Assembly (NCBI GenBank): GCA_027575765.1
Contig: JANBPT010000398.1
Span: 1-38,606, forward strand
DNA length: 38,606 bases
DNA from: Tieghemiomyces parasiticus
Taxonomy: Eukaryota > Kickxellomycota > Dimargaritomycetes > Dimargaritales > Dimargaritaceae
Reading direction: 5' to 3'
Shown: piece by piece, positions 22,023-30,386 of the stretch
Layout: every line of letters begins with the position of its first letter
Numbering within the stretch: position 1 is the first letter of the stretch
Notes under the pieces: generated by a model
What the model was told of the DNA's origin: nothing
What the model saw: only the letters and a program-made list of their open reading frames with translations
Databases searched by the model: none
Made by a program: the position numbers and the translations under genes

Positions 22023-23108
22023 ATGGTGTGCCTCAGCAACGAGCAGAAGGCCGAGCTGGCCCAGGTCGCCCGCGCCATCGTCGCCCCCGGTAAGGGTATT
22101 CTCGCCGCCGACGAGTCCACTGGCACCATCGGCAAGCGCTTCGACGGCATCCAGGTCGAGAACATTGAGGAGAACCGTCGCGCCTACCGCGACTTGCTCT
22201 TCACCGCCCAGCCCCAGGAGGTGCTGGCCCAGTCCATCGGCGGCGTGATCTTCTTTGAGGAGACCCTCTTCCAGACCACCCAGGACGGCACCCCCTTCAC
22301 CAAGCACCTCGAGAAGCTCGGCATCATCCCCGGCATCAAGGTCGACAAGGGTGTGACCCCCCTGATGGGCACCGATGGCGAGACCACCACCGCCGGTCTG
22401 GACGGCCTGGCCGAGCGCTGCCAAAAGTACTACCAGGCCGGCGCGCGCTTCGCCAAGTGGCGCTGCGTGCTCAAGATCGGCGGCGGCTGCCCTACCCCGC
22501 TGTCCATCGACGAGAACGCCCACGTGCTGGCTCGCTACGCCTCCATCTGCCAGGCCAACCGCATCGTGCCGATCGTGGAGCCCGAGATCCTCATGGACGG
22601 CGACCACGACCTCGAGGTGGCCAAGGACGTGACGGAGCGCGTGCTCGCCGCCGTCTACAAGAAGCTGAACGAGCACCACGTGTACCTTGAGGGTACCCTG
22701 CTCAAGCCCAACATGGTGTGCCCCGGCCAGGACTGCCCCAAGAAGTACACTCCCCAGGAGATTGCCCAGGCCACCGTCACCGTGCTGCGTCGCACCGTGC
22801 CCGCCGCCGTGCCTGGCATCACCTTCCTGTCTGGTGGCCAGTCCGAGGAGGCCGCCACCGTCCACCTGAACGAGATGAACAAGACCAGTGACCTGCGCCC
22901 CTGGGCCCTGACCTTCTCCTACGGTCGTGCCCTGCAGTCGTCCGCCCTCAAGGCCTGGCTCGGTAAGCCTGAGAATGTCAAGGCTGCCCAGCACGCACTC
23001 ATTGTGCGCGCCAAGGCCAACAGCGAGGCCGCCCAGGGCAAGTACCAGGGTGATGCCGCTGGCGAGGGTGCCGACGAGTCCCTCTACGTCAAGAACTACA
23101 AGTACTAG
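22023..23108 (+). CDS. Fructose-bisphosphate aldolase, class I
   Basis: Intronless, 361 aa, the usual class I length. The start [16 protein letters not shown] at 22023 matches the family; an in-frame upstream extension is CT-rich leader without a preceding ATG. Class I active-site landmarks are present: [13 protein letters not shown], the [10 protein letters not shown] lysine, IVPIVEPEI glutamate, LLKPNMV with the Schiff-base lysine (Lys228), FLSGGQSEE serine and the SYGRALQ arginine. The chain ends in Tyr (KNYKY), the catalytically important terminal residue of animal enzymes. It splits fructose 1,6-bisphosphate into dihydroxyacetone phosphate and glyceraldehyde 3-phosphate in glycolysis and reverses this in gluconeogenesis, without metal. 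Codon choice is almost exclusively C- or G-ending, as expected for very high expression. Well-studied yeasts and moulds use the unrelated zinc class II enzyme. Confidence 0.98.
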   Translation: MVCLSNEQKAELAQVARAIVAPGKGILAADESTGTIGKRFDGIQVENIEENRRAYRDLLFTAQPQEVLAQSIGGVIFFEETLFQTTQDGTPFTKHLEKLGIIPGIKVDKGVTPLMGTDGETTTAGLDGLAERCQKYYQAGARFAKWRCVLKIGGGCPTPLSIDENAHVLARYASICQANRIVPIVEPEILMDGDHDLEVAKDVTERVLAAVYKKLNEHHVYLEGTLLKPNMVCPGQDCPKKYTPQEIAQATVTVLRRTVPAAVPGITFLSGGQSEEAATVHLNEMNKTSDLRPWALTFSYGRALQSSALKAWLGKPENVKAAQHALIVRAKANSEAAQGKYQGDAAGEGADESLYVKNYKY

Positions 23109-23175
23109 ATCCCCATTACCTTACAAGGTCCTGTCCTCTTTAGTCCACTTCTGGCCCTGACCATTCTCATTTTGC

Positions 23176-23181
23176 AATAAA
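23176..23181 (+). terminator. AATAAA polyadenylation signal of the aldolase
   Basis: Canonical AATAAA 68 nt after the aldolase stop codon, followed closely by the hairpin at 23199-23222. Confidence 0.6.
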
Positions 23182-23198
23182 ATAAGTCCGATGCGCGT

Positions 23199-23222
23199 CC
23201 CCCCGGTCGGTACGACGGGGGG
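23199..23222. repeat. GC-rich hairpin between convergent genes
   Basis: CCCCCC (23199-23204) and GTCG (23206-23209) pair with CGAC and GGGGGG (23213-23222) around the loop GTA, with one bulged G at 23205. It lies between the facing AATAAA signals of the aldolase and the FHA gene, so it may mark the cleavage or termination zone. Confidence 0.7.
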
Positions 23223-23373
23223 ATGTTGTGGGGTATATTCCAAGGTATTATTGGTAGTAGGAGGAGGATGGAAAGGAATTGGTTTGATTGGCAGGCCCTC
23301 CAAACCCCAGTAGCCGCCGCTCATCCCGGTGCCAAGGAGTTTCCACTGGAGGAGGACGAGGGCAATGATTAAC

Positions 23374-23379
23374 TTTATT
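23374..23379 (-). terminator. AATAAA polyadenylation signal of the FHA gene
   Basis: Canonical AATAAA on the minus strand, about 50 nt beyond the FHA gene stop codon. It faces the aldolase signal on the opposite strand about 195 nt away. Confidence 0.55.
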
Positions 23380-23428
23380 ACATATGTTGACAGGGATTAT
23401 AAGGTCTCTGACCGAGACGAGATGCGGT

Positions 23429-24679
23429 TTAAACGGGGGAAGAAGATTTGTCCGCCCGCCGGCGCTTGGTCGGACTACTCTGATCGGCGGGTTTTCCTTG
23501 GACGTAAATCCACTTCTTGAGTGGCTTGTGCTTGGGTACGGGCTTAAAGTAGTACTGGGTATCCTTGAGGGTACAGCGCCGGGCGGTGCGCACGACGCTG
23601 CCGTAGGCCGCGCGCCGAGTCGGGTCGGAATCCTGGTCGGCCTCGTAGTACCACAGGTCGTCGGCGGTCCGGTTGGTGGCGTCCTTACTGCGGCGTACGA
23701 CGCGGCCGAAGCATGGGGTGGCTGCTAACAATTCCTGGATGGCCAACCGCCAGCGCGCTTCGGTGGCGCCCTGGGGTGTTTTCCCGTGCTGCTGCTGCTG
23801 GACCAGGGCGTGGTAGATATCGGCCACGGTATGGGACCGTTTGGCCGAGAAGACGATGGCCTCTACGACCAGAGCTAGCAGCTCGGCAGCGGGTGGTGGC
23901 GAAGCGTCCAAGGAGGGCGAATCCGTGGAGGAGGTTGGGGGTGGCGTGCTGTCCATCGTTGGTGCGGGTGTCGTAACGCATGGGAGCTCCCGAGTAGACG
24001 TCGTGGTCGGAGGAACGGGTGCCGCCGAGGGCGCACTCGCTTCGATGACCGCCCGTGACAACCGGCGCTTAACCGGGGTAACAAGGACGGGATGGCGGAA
24101 GGTGAAACGCACGCCCACAAAGTCCACCAGCTGGCCGTCGTGCAGGGGCACGGTGGCGCCAGCTGGGTACAGCTGACCGTCTACTTTGACACCATTACGC
24201 CCGATGACTTCTAGCTCGAACCGGTCAGCCTTACACCAGCGGATAGTAGCGTGCCGGCGCGACACTTCGCGGTGGTTTCGGGTAAGGTCCAGGGTGGTCT
24301 GGCGGCCGCGACCGACGAGAATGGGCTGGTGGCGGTCCCCCACGAGGGTACGGATGGCCGTGACGATGGGATCGGCAGCCGGTGGACCAGTTTGGGCCTG
24401 GGTGACCAGTTTGGGTGAGGAAGAGCGCCTAACGCGCCGCGGGGAGGATGGTGGTGGTGGTAAGACACCTGCCGTGGTCGGTGAAACGGTATGCGGTTCA
24501 CCCAGGCCGTCCTCGAGAGCCAGTACTTCGTCGGGGAGCGCATGGGAACGAAGCAAGGGTGAGCTGTTTTGCGGGGTCGGTAGGGCAGGCGCGCTGGCAC
24601 CTTTAAGTTCGAAGGTGGGGTGGAAGTCGCCGGCGTAGTCCCCGAAGGGCGACGAACTGCGTTCGTAGGCGGTGGTCAT
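23429..24679 (-). CDS. FHA-domain protein with a C-terminal forkhead-like winged-helix region
   Basis: Intronless, 416 aa, starting MTTAYERSSSPFGDYAG at 24679; an in-frame extension upstream is pyrimidine-rich promoter without support. The FHA domain spans about residues 105-200 with the phosphothreonine-pocket residues in place: LVGRGRQ (Arg124), EVSRRHATI (Ser140, His143) and GRNGVKVDG (Asn162). After a Pro/Ser/Thr linker, residues about 264-385 (ELLALVVEAIVFS, HTVADIYHAL, ARWRLAIQELLAATPCFGRV, DDLWYYEAD, TQYYFKPVPK) resemble a winged helix; WRLAIQELLAATPCF parallels the forkhead WQNSIRHNLSLNKCF pattern. The tail is basic (PTKRRRADK), a likely nuclear signal. By family logic it is a nuclear phosphothreonine-reading transcription regulator, distantly like Fhl1 or Fkh proteins, though domain order and spacing leave other FHA regulators possible. 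Confidence 0.8.
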   Translation of the reverse strand: MTTAYERSSSPFGDYAGDFHPTFELKGASAPALPTPQNSSPLLRSHALPDEVLALEDGLGEPHTVSPTTAGVLPPPPSSPRRVRRSSSPKLVTQAQTGPPAADPIVTAIRTLVGDRHQPILVGRGRQTTLDLTRNHREVSRRHATIRWCKADRFELEVIGRNGVKVDGQLYPAGATVPLHDGQLVDFVGVRFTFRHPVLVTPVKRRLSRAVIEASAPSAAPVPPTTTSTRELPCVTTPAPTMDSTPPPTSSTDSPSLDASPPPAAELLALVVEAIVFSAKRSHTVADIYHALVQQQQHGKTPQGATEARWRLAIQELLAATPCFGRVVRRSKDATNRTADDLWYYEADQDSDPTRRAAYGSVVRTARRCTLKDTQYYFKPVPKHKPLKKWIYVQGKPADQSSPTKRRRADKSSSPV

Positions 24680-25139
24680 GGTAGAAGCCAGGAATGGAGG
24701 AAAAGAATGTGCAAATGGGTGTAACAGAGTAATGGAGAAGTGACGAATGGACAAGATGCGAGGTGGTGAGGTACAATACGTAAGAGCAGGGGCCGGGTGG
24801 GAGAGGAAAGTGGTGGGGATGCGATGCGGGAAGAGCGGGTGGTGGGAATGGAGAGATGGCACCCTTGAGTCGCGGGGTGGCGCCGACGCGTGACGACGCA
24901 GGGGCGAGGGCGGCACAGGCAGCTAGGGCACGTTGAGGACAGCGGGACCCCTGAACGGGCGAGACGGTCGAGGCTAGGCTGTAAATGGAAAGGGAAGGCG
25001 GTGAGGACGCTCAGGGGCGTCTAGACGTGATGCGTAGTAGGGGGGGACGACGGGGACAGGCGTCAGGGGGGCGACTAGACAATGGGGACGCGTGAGGGAA
25101 ACCAGCGGGAGCGACGCTGCAGCCGGGACGCTTGGGCCC

Positions 25140-25145
25140 TTTATA
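25140..25145 (-). promoter_or_regulatory. TATA box of the FHA gene
   Basis: TATAAA on the minus strand, 466 nt upstream of the FHA start, in a C/T-rich setting. Confidence 0.45.
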
Positions 25146-25198
25146 CAACACGGCCTGGCTTGGAACTCTCAAGCGAAGAAAAGCACGCGTATGTCCAC

Positions 25199-25486
25199 CT
25201 ATCCACACACACACACGCGAACATACCCAGCCCCGCCACACCTGGGTTTGTTTAGAATAGAGAAGAGACGAGCACAGCTGGTGGCGCATCCACGGGAGCT
25301 GGGTGGGCGATACGCCGAGGGGACGGGCTGATTGGCTGGATCATCTAGCGCGTCCGCGTCGACGCGTTGGCGAGCGGTACAGTCGTAAGGGCCAGCAACG
25401 GGTGCACCCATGGGATTGGCCCCCGCGGAGGTGGTGACACGATGTAGAGCCCTGACGACTCCGGCCAGCGAAGGCAGCAGCTTCAT
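25199..25486 (-). CDS. Weak candidate: short open frame with presequence-like N-terminus
   Basis: A 95-codon ATG-started frame in good context (CCCGCCATGAAG). The N-terminus MKLLPSLAGVVRALHRVTTS has Arg, Leu, Ser and no acidic residue before Asp35, as in mitochondrial presequences, and codons are mostly C/G-ending. Against it: no recognised domain, a cysteine-rich end that runs into a CA repeat (CVCG), and a position immediately upstream of the FHA gene's TATA box. It might be a first exon, a tiny gene or chance. Confidence 0.2.
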   Translation of the reverse strand: MKLLPSLAGVVRALHRVTTSAGANPMGAPVAGPYDCTARQRVDADALDDPANQPVPSAYRPPSSRGCATSCARLFSILNKPRCGGAGYVRVCVCG

Positions 25487-27772
25487 GGCGGGCAGGGGAC
25501 GGGGGTGAAATTGAGTACCGAATATCTGGATACGTGACTGATTATTCTACACAACCGCCGAAATGTCCTTGAGCTGGCACTGCAGGCCGAGCTGATTGCC
25601 AGGGCTATGGGTCAGACGGGGGGGGGCGGACTTAGGTTGTGTGGATCTATGGTTGAGACCTAGTTGGCCATCCACAGGGCGCCTGCGTAAGGGATAAACC
25701 AATCCTACCCAGAGCCACCAGTTTATGAGCCAAGTGGGGCGCCGTGTACCCCGCAAATTAGGGAATGGCCTGCAGACTCTAGGGTACAGAGGCCATCGGT
25801 AAAGACGGGTGGCCGATGGTGTGTCCATAGCGATAGTGGGACAGAGTGGTAATGGCAAGGCTGCCCTCCCGCCGTAAATAAAGTTGGCCTGTCATTTAGC
25901 CTCTCACCTCGGGGGGGGACAGGTACCTATGAGCAAGCTTCTTTGACTAGGTCTTAGGAGCAGCCTACTAGCCATCATGGTTTCAGCAGACCTCCCATAT
26001 TTAACCCCCACGTATCGCTACGTAGATTGCCGTGATTGTAGCGTGGGCTGCCGGCACACTGGGCCTTGGAGGGGCTGTGATTGCCATCCGGAAGGAGTTA
26101 ATCCGCCCTTCGCTGCCAGCCGACGCCCAGAGTCGCAGCCGATGTCCAGACGCTTGCCCGTCCGCAATCCACGCGGGGAGGGGCGCTGCTCTCCCACGAG
26201 TGCTGTGGGCCACCCGCACACAAGGGGGAGAGGACATGTCACTCGAGGGAACCGACATTGGGCTGCAGCAGGGATTTTTCCACGGTGCCTTCTATCCCCC
26301 CTGGCATGCAATATGGCTTGTAGCAGGCCTTCCCAGCACCCACCAATTCATCCCGCCACTGTCGTCAGCAAAGGTGAGAGAATGGGGCTGGGATTCCCAC
26401 GTTTCCCCCCCACTTACTGCGAACCAATGGCTTGCCGCTCCGCATACTTTAGGCCCAACCCGTGGGCGCGGGAAAGATTCCTGCCAGACGACAGCCCGCC
26501 CTCTGCCCCCATATTGCGGGGTGGATTGGTCGGGGCCAGGTAGCGGCCGACCCGGGTGCGCACGTGCAGCTCGGCGCAACCAGGGCGATTAGGCGATGGT
26601 CGCGATTACTGGCCTAGGGACCCTGAGCACCGCGAGCAACGCAGGTTGGTTGGTGCAGGTTAATAGCGCCAGGGCGGCCAGTGGGCGTGGGCTAGGCGCC
26701 CTCGACCGGCGGCGGCGACGCCTAGCCAGGTCGGGGCGTGAGTCATGACCGGTGGCAGGGTGATGGTGTATTGGCCTGGGGAGAGAGGGGGGGCAGGGCA
26801 GGCCTCCTCTGGGGCCAGCTAATCCGCTGTCTTTGCACCTTCCGACCGAGAAGGGGAGGTACAATGGGGTCGTACGGATTGTCGCCCTCTCCGCTCCTCC
26901 GTCCTGACGCTCGTTCACACACACACAGGCACCTGACGCTCAGCTCAGTAGCCGCGCCCGCTGGCAGCGTTTCACGGCCGCAGACCACAGATCGCCCGCT
27001 TTCCGGTATTGCTGATGGCGGCGGAGGCAACGGCTGCTGCAGTATCTGGTACAGGATGCGGATAAGGCTGGTGGCGGCTTTCCTCCTGCCTCTTTCAGGA
27101 GAACGGGCGTTACTGTATAGGTTCCATACACCGCTAGGTATGGTTATACGAGGGAGGAGGGGGGACGGCATCTGCATGACCCGGCCTCGCCACCCGCTTA
27201 CAGATGCGGTGTTTCATAACCCGATACGAGGGGGGGGGTGCGGAGGGTCGGAGGATCGGTTGACTGATTTCCCACCCTCATATTTGTCGCTGCTTCCGAC
27301 TTGCAGTGGAAATCGTGTGTCGGTGTGGGCGGCTTGCAAGGTTGTGATTGGGGACGAAGCCGGCCCGTGTCGTAAGTTACCAATATTGACAAGTTACTAC
27401 GGACGGATAGCCCAGCCGGTAGAGGGCGGGTGCGGCCGAATCGCCTGGACGGTAGCCAAGGCCGCGGCCGCCGGGCTCGGCTAGGGGATCGGGGCCGGCC
27501 TCGCCATCTGCTCACCATGTAGGGACCGGTGCTGCACTGGGGCATTGGTCCGGCCGAGCCATGGCGTGCTGGGTCCCGTGGGTAAGGGCGTTGTGCGCCG
27601 CTAGACCAGTTGTGGGGCGTGGGACCGGGGGGCCGAATTAAACTCCTCACCCCACTCTTCTCCCCACTCCAATGTTCCCACAGTCGTTGTTCTCACTTAG
27701 GCCTGGTATCTAGTGCTGGCGCTGTGGGCCTACATAGCCCCCGCCCTCCCTCTCCACACGCCCGTTCGCCGC

Positions 27773-27780
27773 TTTATAAG
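27773..27780 (+). promoter_or_regulatory. TATA box of the CSL gene
   Basis: TTTATAAG, 547 nt before the CSL start codon and followed by a long C/T-rich leader. It matches the distant TATA pattern of neighbouring genes. Confidence 0.4.
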
Positions 27781-28319
27781 GCCGTCCCGTCCCAGTTCCT
27801 GACCCACGGGGAATGTTCGACTCCCCCCGCACTGGCGATTAATTATCACCCTGACCTGGCTTTTCCTTTAGGACTTTGGGGCTATCGACCACCACCCACC
27901 CTCACCTGCCGTGCTGACCCCATCCGACTCCTTCCGCTTGTAGCGTGCTCCTGCTGGGTACTGCTCTCCCCCCTCCCTCCACCCCCACCCTTTTTCCTCT
28001 CCCTCTCCCCCTCCTTGTCGCCCCGGCTGCCTTTAGGGTCGTCCAGCCGCACCAGGAGTGTGGGCCAAGTTTTCCCACCTGCCACGCGTGTGTTTTTTCT
28101 CCGCCACCGCCCTCTTTTCCTGCCTCCTTGTCTCCCTCTGCCACCACGTTTGTGCGACGGACTCGGCCACACCCGACGGGCCGCTGCTGCTCTCGTCGTC
28201 CCGACCTTACTCCGCCCTCCCCATTCCGCCCGACCACAACGCTGCTCTCCACCTCCCCGCCGATTTCTTTTTGTTCCGCTCATACCCCATTCCCACTCCA
28301 TCTCCACGCCTTCCCCGCC

Positions 28320-30386
28320 ATGGACCCCGCCACCCACCCGGCCGATCCCTGGGCCCGGAGTTCGTCACCCGGCTTCAAAGGCTCCGTCGGTAACCCTGGC
28401 GGCCCCCACGTTGTCAAGGCCGCCGACACCCTCGAGACCCACTTCCACAACACCCGTCGCGAGCGCTTCATACGGTCAGGCGTTGACACCTTACTGAACG
28501 CCGCCGAGTGTCTCCCCCCGTTCTCCGACGACCTGCTCCGCCAGACCGCCCGGGACATTATCGCCCTGCCCAGCCCCCAGCCCGCCCGGATATCCATCTC
28601 CTCGCTGCTCACCGACACCGACCTCGAACCAGTCCACCTCAAGCGCCCGGCCCCGCCGGAGTTTGACCGCCCCGCCAAGGTCCGTCGGCTCCCCGACCCG
28701 CTGCTGGCCCCGGTCGCCACCCTCTACCCTGTCGCCGCCGCCGCCGCCCCCGCCCCGCCCACCGGGCCCTCCGGCTTGATCACCGTGTCGTGCTTCCACG
28801 CCCTCGTGGCCCAAAAGTCCTACGGCAGCGAGAAGCGCTTCCTCTGTCCGCCCCCGCTGGTTACCGTCCGCGGCTATGCCCACCAGCCTCTCGTCACGGA
28901 CGCTTTACCCTTCTCCCCCGAGCTCGCCGTTGCCGTGGTGAACGACCAGGGCCACGATACCCAGGTGCGCAGTGCCGTCACCCTCGATGCCGTGGGTGCC
29001 GGTGTCTGTCGCCATCTGCACGTCTCCAACATGGCCAAGTCCAAATCTTTTCGCCTGCGGCTCGAGCTCCCGTACCGTCCCGAGTACGCCGCGGCGACCG
29101 CCTCGTCCCTGCCCTACGCCACCTTCGAGTCGGCCCCCATCACTATCATCTCCAAACCCTCCAAGAAGACCGCCAAGGCACGCAACACCTCCTCCTGCAT
29201 TCTGTCCGGGTCGTCCATTGCCCTCTTCAACCGAATCAATTCCCAGACGGTGCGCACCAAGTTCCTCATGGTCCACCAGGATGCCCTCTGCGCCCGCAAC
29301 GGCACTTGGACCGCCTTCACCATTTCCCTGGTCGCTCCCGGGGGCCCGGCCCGGCCTGACCGCCACGCCCTGGGCACCCCCATCACCTACGGTTCGCACA
29401 TTGTCCTGCATGACCCCACTACCGGCGTTCAGACCGAGACCATGATCATCCGCAAGGTCGAAAAGGGCCGGCTGGCCGTCGGTGCTTTGGGCCCCGTCAG
29501 CCAGATGCAAAAGATTGCCTTCCAGCGCCTCACCCCGCCGCGCACCGCCCCGCTCTACCTCAGCTCCGTCACTGACTCCGAGCTGGACGCTCAACCGGCC
29601 GACCACGGCGCCTCAGCCACCCCGCTTCCTACCCCGCCCCTGCCGGCCCCGGGCAACAGCAGTCCCCCACTAGCCGCTGCCGCCGCCACCGCCCCTCTCC
29701 TGTTCCTGCCCTCGGCTACCGCTCCGCCCCCAACCCCACCCTTCGTCACCGCCCCGCCTGCCGAAATTGATGACAAGCTGTGCTGGACCGTCGTGGGCAT
29801 CACCCGCTTCGACTACTCCTTCATGGAGACAGAAGGCCCTGCCCGCTCCCCCATCACACCCTTCCCGGACCTGGCTGCTGCCCCGGTCTACCGATCGGCC
29901 AACCACACCCTCGAGTTGCGCATCATCACCCCGCCGCTCGACCTCCGGGCCCTACTCCATACACGCCAGCCTCCTATCCTACGGCTCCGCCTTGGCACCC
30001 TGGGCCTGTTCGACTCCCACATCACTTTGGTCACGCCCCCGCCGGCCCGGGAGTTTATCATCACCCACGAGCTGACCACCCAGCGTGCTCCCCTCGAGTC
30101 CTCGGAGGACCCTACCCCGGCCTTTGCCATGGTGCTCACCGCCTCCCTACCTTCGGTGGCCGACGTGTTCCGGCCCAGCGACCGCTACCATCGTCGCCCA
30201 TCGGACCCGCCCGTGCGGCGGTTACCCATCCAGATGTGCCGACTGGACGGGGTCGTCTACGACACAGGCTTCGACCTCGTGTTTGACAACCAAGCCTCCT
30301 TCAACACCGACCCCGAGTGGTCGACCGGTCGGCCTGGCGCCGCCTTTGCTCAGCTGCAGATCCGCATCATCAAGGCCCCACGGTAG
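28320..30386 (+). CDS. CSL (CBF1/Su(H)/Lag-1) family DNA-binding transcription factor
   Basis: Intronless, 688 aa from the ATG at 28320 (MDPATHPADPWARSSS). A longer in-frame reading upstream to 27945 starts at a non-ATG codon inside the CT-rich leader and is rejected. Residues about 1-150 are a variable head. The Rel-like N domain begins about 153 with ITVSCFHALVAQKSYGSEKR and FLCPPP, the CSL DNA-contact signature. The beta-trefoil domain follows with ISKPSKKTAKARNTS (about 277-291), SIALFNRINSQTVRTKFL and NGTWTAFTISL. After a long Pro/Ala-rich insert (about 425-480) comes the Rel-like C domain, to the end. CSL proteins bind GTGGGAA-type sites; fungi have them without Notch (S. pombe cbf11 and cbf12, absent from S. 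cerevisiae), where they affect adhesion, cell cycle and lipid genes. Its moderate head length is nearer the cbf11 class. Confidence 0.95.
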   Translation: MDPATHPADPWARSSSPGFKGSVGNPGGPHVVKAADTLETHFHNTRRERFIRSGVDTLLNAAECLPPFSDDLLRQTARDIIALPSPQPARISISSLLTDTDLEPVHLKRPAPPEFDRPAKVRRLPDPLLAPVATLYPVAAAAAPAPPTGPSGLITVSCFHALVAQKSYGSEKRFLCPPPLVTVRGYAHQPLVTDALPFSPELAVAVVNDQGHDTQVRSAVTLDAVGAGVCRHLHVSNMAKSKSFRLRLELPYRPEYAAATASSLPYATFESAPITIISKPSKKTAKARNTSSCILSGSSIALFNRINSQTVRTKFLMVHQDALCARNGTWTAFTISLVAPGGPARPDRHALGTPITYGSHIVLHDPTTGVQTETMIIRKVEKGRLAVGALGPVSQMQKIAFQRLTPPRTAPLYLSSVTDSELDAQPADHGASATPLPTPPLPAPGNSSPPLAAAAATAPLLFLPSATAPPPTPPFVTAPPAEIDDKLCWTVVGITRFDYSFMETEGPARSPITPFPDLAAAPVYRSANHTLELRIITPPLDLRALLHTRQPPILRLRLGTLGLFDSHITLVTPPPAREFIITHELTTQRAPLESSEDPTPAFAMVLTASLPSVADVFRPSDRYHRRPSDPPVRRLPIQMCRLDGVVYDTGFDLVFDNQASFNTDPEWSTGRPGAAFAQLQIRIIKAPR

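Larger units (their letters stand above)
24680..28319. other. Long intergenic region between divergent FHA and CSL genes
   Basis: 3.6 kb, the largest gene-free stretch. The left part (24680-25150) is the leader and TATA box of the FHA gene. The right part (27640-28319) is the CT-rich leader of the CSL gene with a TATA box. In between are CA runs (25204-25216 and 26916-26927), one weak minus-strand coding candidate (25199-25486), and otherwise frames with no recognisable product. Confidence 0.5.

Noticed and set aside
21930..22994. 354-codon antisense frame over the aldolase, with similar antisense frames over GT15 and V-ATPase genes
   Set aside because: Mirror frames of highly C/G-ending codons. 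The Leu/Gly/Val/His-rich translations are typical artefacts.
26026..26592. Plus-strand frame starting with a hydrophobic stretch like a membrane helix
   Set aside because: No ATG and no upstream exon with a clean donor. The sequence after the hydrophobic part does not resemble any family I know.
27401..27480. tRNA-like D-arm: GGACGGA, TA, then GCCC/GGGC stem with a loop containing CCGGTAGA
   Set aside because: No matching acceptor 3' strand (TCCGTCC), no T-loop GGTTCRA box, and no anticodon loop with the invariant T33 at the expected place.
26738..27484. 248-codon plus-strand open frame
   Set aside because: The frame opens at a non-ATG codon, has no recognisable motif, does not share the C/G-ending codon pattern throughout, and overlaps other equally long meaningless frames.
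27945..28319. N-terminal extension of the CSL frame
   Set aside because: It begins at a non-ATG codon inside the CT-rich leader, and its translation is low-complexity. The first ATG in frame, in good context, is at 28320.
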